From the NCBI GenBank assembly GCA_029880545.1, contig JAOUOD010000004.1, forward strand, positions 205,712 to 269,711: DNA of 64,000 bases, given 5' to 3'. This DNA is from Gammaproteobacteria bacterium (GTDB lineage Bacteria > Pseudomonadota > Gammaproteobacteria > Acidiferrobacterales > SZUA-150). A program made the position numbers and the translations under genes. Each line of letters starts with the position of its first letter. Position 1 is the first letter of the stretch. Shown here piece after piece: positions 60,999 through 64,000 of the stretch. The notes below the pieces were generated by a model. That model did no database searches. It was not told the origin of the DNA and saw only the letters and a program-made list of their open reading frames with translations.

Positions 60999-62012
60999 AT
61001 GGCCCTGTTGATCCACGCACCCAATGTTCATGTCGGTGGCGGCCTGCGCCTGCTGCGCGACCTGCTGGCGGCATTGCCGGAAGATTGTCGTTTCCTGCAG
61101 CTGGATGAACGCGTGCGTGGTCGGGTCGGGATTCCGGCACATATCACCGTGTCCTGGGTGGCGCCATCTATTCTCGCCCGCCTGGCTGCTGAAGGCCGGT
61201 TGCGCGCTGAAGTCGAGCCGGGCGATACGGTGTTGTGTTTTCATGGCATGCCACCGTTAACGCGGTTGCCGGGCACGATCGTGGTGTTTGTGCAAAACCG
61301 CATCCTGCTGGGTCGCGGCAGCCTCGCCGGCTTCAGTGCGTTTGTACGGTTTCGCCTCACCGTGGAAAGACTGTGGTGCCGCTGGTTCCGCGGCAATGTC
61401 GATCGTTACGTGGTGCAGACTCCTTCCATGGCCCGGGACCTGCAAGGCTGGCATGGCGGCCAGGTTGCCATCAAGGTTGCGCCCTTCATTGGCGATATCA
61501 GCAAGCCGTCAGCAACAGCCAAAACCGGGCCTGACTATATCTATATAGCCAGCGCCGAACCGCACAAGAACCATGTACGTTTGATTGATGCCTGGGTACT
61601 GCTGGCGCAACAAGGGCTGTTTCCGTCATTGCTGCTGACCGTCGATGAAAGCAAAACGCAGCTGATCGAACAAATCGAATCAGCGCGAACCGAATACAAA
61701 GCCAACATCATTAACTGCGGCTCGCTCAGTCATGATGAAGTGTTGCAGTTGTACGCCAGTGCCGGTGCGCTGGTATACCCGTCATTGTCCGAATCCTTCG
61801 GCCTGCCGCTGGTGGAAGCGCAGGCTTTCGATCTGCCCATTATCGCTTCCGAGCTGGATTACGTCCGCGATGTTGCCGAGCCGGTACAGAGCTTTGATCC
61901 GTGTTCACCGGTTTCCATCGCCCGCGCCGTGCGCAGGCACATGGCTGTCGCCGGGCAACCGCTGGTTATTCATACGGCAGCGGCGTTCTTCCGCGAGGTG
62001 AGAACGCATTGA
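60999..62012 (+). CDS. Glycosyltransferase family 4 protein
   Basis: A 337-residue GT-B fold retaining glycosyltransferase. The N-terminal domain begins ALLIHAPNVHVGGGLRLLRD, a typical acceptor-side G-G motif; the C-terminal domain has YIASAEPHKNHVRLIDAW, the donor-binding PSLSESFGLPLVEAQAFDLP with the E-x7-E pair, and IIASELDYVRDVAEPVQSFD. The sugar donor is unknown. Its stop overlaps the next start by 4 bp. Confidence 0.88.
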   Translation: MALLIHAPNVHVGGGLRLLRDLLAALPEDCRFLQLDERVRGRVGIPAHITVSWVAPSILARLAAEGRLRAEVEPGDTVLCFHGMPPLTRLPGTIVVFVQNRILLGRGSLAGFSAFVRFRLTVERLWCRWFRGNVDRYVVQTPSMARDLQGWHGGQVAIKVAPFIGDISKPSATAKTGPDYIYIASAEPHKNHVRLIDAWVLLAQQGLFPSLLLTVDESKTQLIEQIESARTEYKANIINCGSLSHDEVLQLYASAGALVYPSLSESFGLPLVEAQAFDLPIIASELDYVRDVAEPVQSFDPCSPVSIARAVRRHMAVAGQPLVIHTAAAFFREVRTH

Positions 62013-63244
62013 AACTGCTGATCGTAAGCCAGTACTTTCACCCGGAACGTTTTCTGATTAATGATATCGCCCGGACACTGGCTGCGCGCGGCCATGAAGT
62101 CGATGTGCTCACCGGCAAGCCCAATTACCCTGAAGGCAGGTATTACCAGGGTTACGGTTTCTTCGGTATCAATCGTGAACAGTGGCAGGGCGTGAATATC
62201 TTTCGCCTGCCGCTGGCCGCGCGCGGTCGCGCCAATGCCATACGCCTGATCATCAACTACCTGTCGTTCGTGGTGTCGGGCCTGTTGCTCGGGCCCTGGG
62301 CGTTGCGTGGTCGTCGCCATGATTGCGTGCTGGTGTTCGCCAACTCACCGCTGCTGAAAGCCATTCCCGCCATATTCGTCAGCTGGATCAAGCGCGCGCC
62401 GCTGTTGATCTGGGTGCAGGACCTGTGGCCGGAAAGTCTCACCGCCACCGGTCACGTGAATAACTCGCTGGTCATGTCACTGGTCAGAAAGGTGGTGCGT
62501 TTTATTTACCGTCACGCCGACATGTTGTTGGTGCAGTCGCATGCGTTTGAGCCATCGATCCGGCAGCTCATGCCCGACGCGGTCATCCGCTATTACCCCA
62601 ACTCGGTAGACCAGGTGTTCGATACGCCCGAGCACCAGCCGGGGCCGTGCCCGGCGCCAATGGCCGACGGATTCCGCGTCGTCTTTGCCGGCAATATCGG
62701 CTCGGCGCAGGCGCCGGACGTGATTGTCGAGGCGGCCGCGGCACTGGCCGATACGCCCGAAATACGCCTGGTGATGATAGGTGACGGCAGCAAGCGTGCA
62801 TGGATGGAGCAGCAGGCGCAGCAGCGCGGCTTGACCAACCTGGTGTTTCCGGGCAGTTTTCCGCTGGAGCAGGTGCCCGGATTGCTGGCCCATGCCGACG
62901 TACTGTTGGCAACACTCAACAAGCAGCCTATCTTTGCCCTGACAATTCCCAGTAAAATCCAGTCCTACATGGCCATGGCCAGGCCGGTCGTGGTCAGTAT
63001 TGATGGCGAGGGCGCGCGCATCGTCGAGGAAGCCGATTGCGGGCTGGCGGTTCCGGCAGGTGATGGCGCCGCGCTGGCGCAGGCCATTCGCCGGCTTCAT
63101 GCCACGGACGCCGGGCAGCGCCGGCAGCTGGGGCAAAATGGCCGTCAGTATTACGAAACCCACTTTGGTCGGGAGCATTTAATGCAGGAACTGGTTACTC
63201 TCTGTCAGCAGGCCATGAACCGGGACCGGGAGCACAATCAATGA
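62009..63244 (+). CDS. WbuB-like glycosyltransferase family 4 protein
   Basis: A 411-residue GT-B glycosyltransferase. The chosen start is TTG at 62009, overlapping the upstream stop as TTGA, with GAGGTGAG before it; this gives the normal family beginning KLLIVSQYFHPERFLINDIA. VDVLTGKPNYPEGRYYQGYG and LIWVQDLWPESLTATGHV are characteristic of the WbuB (FucNAc-transferase-like) group. The donor site includes FVGNIG-like VVFAGNIGSAQAPDV, PGSFPLEQVPGLLAHADVLL and IPSKIQSYMAMARPVV. The actual sugar is unproven. The next gene overlaps by 4 bp. Confidence 0.88.
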   Translation: MKLLIVSQYFHPERFLINDIARTLAARGHEVDVLTGKPNYPEGRYYQGYGFFGINREQWQGVNIFRLPLAARGRANAIRLIINYLSFVVSGLLLGPWALRGRRHDCVLVFANSPLLKAIPAIFVSWIKRAPLLIWVQDLWPESLTATGHVNNSLVMSLVRKVVRFIYRHADMLLVQSHAFEPSIRQLMPDAVIRYYPNSVDQVFDTPEHQPGPCPAPMADGFRVVFAGNIGSAQAPDVIVEAAAALADTPEIRLVMIGDGSKRAWMEQQAQQRGLTNLVFPGSFPLEQVPGLLAHADVLLATLNKQPIFALTIPSKIQSYMAMARPVVVSIDGEGARIVEEADCGLAVPAGDGAALAQAIRRLHATDAGQRRQLGQNGRQYYETHFGREHLMQELVTLCQQAMNRDREHNQ

Positions 63245-64000
63245 AGGTATTGGTATTTGGCGCCAGCGGCATGCTCGGTAATGCCGTCATGCGCGTATTG
63301 AGCGAATCCGCGGACCTGGATGTGTATGGCAGCGTGCGCTCCGGCGCGGCGAAGAAATATTTCCCCGAGGCCATTGCCGCAAAACTGATCACCGGCGTCG
63401 ACGTGGAAAACCACGACAGCCTGGTCAATGTCTTCGCCGAGGTGAAGCCGGACATCATCATCAACTGCGTCGGCCTGATCAAGCAACTGGCCCACGCCAA
63501 TGACCCGTTGTCAGCAATCCCCATTAACAGCCTGCTGCCACATCGGCTGGCGAAACTGGCGAAACTGGCCGGTGCGCGCATGATTCACATGAGCACCGAT
63601 TGCGTCTTTACCGGCGAAAAAGGCGGCTATACTGAGGACGACAAATCCGACAGCACGGATTTATACGGCGTATCCAAGTATCTCGGTGAAGTGAAATACG
63701 ATCACAGCATTACGCTGCGCACGTCCATCATCGGTCACGAGCTGGGTGGCGGCAGTAACGGCCTGGTCGGCTGGTTCCTGTCACAGCAAGGATCGTGCAA
63801 GGGGTTTACCCGGGCGATATTTTCCGGCTTGCCAACCGTGGTGCTGGCGCAGGTGATTCGTGACGTGGTAATCCCGCGCCCGCAAATGAGCGGCCTGTAT
63901 CATGTTGCCGCTGCACCGATCAACAAGCACGACCTGATCACGCTGGTGGCAAAGCAGTACGGCAAGACTATCGATATCAGGCCTGACGACAAGCTGGTCA
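63241..64000 (+). CDS. RmlD-like SDR sugar-nucleotide reductase (3' truncated by window)
   Basis: The first 253 codons of an NAD(P)-dependent extended SDR enzyme; the frame is open at the window end. It starts MKVLVFGASGMLGNAVMRVL with the G-A-S-G-M-L-G nucleotide motif, has MIHMSTDCVFTGEKGGYTED and the catalytic YGVSK (Y-x3-K), and the RmlD-type architecture for reduction of a 4-keto-6-deoxysugar nucleotide. Together with the WbuB-like gene, an L-FucNAc-like or rhamnose-type deoxysugar in the glycan is suggested, but this is inference. It is translationally coupled to the preceding gene. Confidence 0.85.
   Translation, partial: MKVLVFGASGMLGNAVMRVLSESADLDVYGSVRSGAAKKYFPEAIAAKLITGVDVENHDSLVNVFAEVKPDIIINCVGLIKQLAHANDPLSAIPINSLLPHRLAKLAKLAGARMIHMSTDCVFTGEKGGYTEDDKSDSTDLYGVSKYLGEVKYDHSITLRTSIIGHELGGGSNGLVGWFLSQQGSCKGFTRAIFSGLPTVVLAQVIRDVVIPRPQMSGLYHVAAAPINKHDLITLVAKQYGKTIDIRPDDKLV

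Noticed and set aside
63241-64000. Assignment of the terminal SDR gene as rmlD or as a UDP-L-FucNAc pathway gene
   Set aside because: The fold and Y-x3-K are clear but the gene is cut by the window and the specificity cannot be told, so no symbol is given.

Overview
The window is about 64 kb of continuous, densely coding chromosomal DNA of moderate GC from a gammaproteobacterium. Support for that placement includes the ubiE-ubiJ-ubiB order, a gpmI-envC-ctpA-yibQ block, a DUF971 gene before ubiE, a DksA/TraR-type regulator and an FNR with the gammaproteobacterial cysteine pattern next to an oxygen-independent coproporphyrinogen oxidase. A pyrophosphate-dependent phosphofructokinase upstream of a proton-pumping pyrophosphatase is the arrangement known from methanotrophs and sulfur-oxidising gammaproteobacteria, so a Methylococcales- or Chromatiales-like lineage is plausible, but the species cannot be fixed. 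I found no rRNA, tRNA, CRISPR array, insertion sequence or prophage.

Layout. 1-4.9 kb: partial patatin phospholipase, a two-receiver GGDEF/EAL protein, a GFA-family protein and a decayed PPOX-class pseudogene. 4.9-12.6 kb: NhaD antiporter, a very large GltD/PyrK-like flavoprotein, a small membrane protein, a tandem pair of outer-membrane barrel genes with conspicuous upstream dyads, and moaC. 12.6-19.3 kb: DksA-like protein, rsmE, a PAS/GGDEF/EAL protein, heme A synthase divergent from a NapF-like ferredoxin with a perfect FNR box between them, and moaA. 19.4-24 kb: a TatT-DctP-DctQ-DctM TRAP operon and a thioredoxin/TPR protein. 24.5-29.2 kb: hemN, fnr, bioB, a DUF1269-like membrane protein and a phosphoesterase. 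29.2-37.6 kb: an FG-GAP repeat lipoprotein, then the pyrophosphate module (hppA, a small conserved protein, PPi-phosphofructokinase, a hypothetical protein) and adenylate kinase. 37.7-44.5 kb: hemB, DUF47-pit phosphate uptake, DUF971-ubiE-ubiJ-ubiB. 44.6-50.9 kb: envelope proteins, a Gly-Asp-Gly repeat lipoprotein, and a cyclase-FHA plus serine/threonine kinase pair. 50.9-57.5 kb: GNAT, DJ-1, yibQ-ctpA-envC-gpmI and an ArsR regulator. 57.7-64 kb: the start of a surface polysaccharide locus (flippase, three glycosyltransferases, a truncated methyltransferase, an SDR reductase cut by the window end).

How it fits together. The strongest physiological theme is adaptation to variable oxygen and energy: FNR, HemN, NapF-like ferredoxin, heme A synthase and ubiquinone synthesis on one side, and reversible PPi glycolysis coupled to a K+-independent H+-pyrophosphatase on the other. 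The most unusual feature is that two neighbouring phosphoryl-transfer enzymes, PPi-phosphofructokinase (N-terminal) and adenylate kinase (C-terminal), both carry histone-H1-like Lys/Ala tails. A second theme is local signalling by c-di-GMP enzymes and by a nucleotidyl cyclase with a phosphothreonine-binding FHA domain encoded beside its likely partner kinase.
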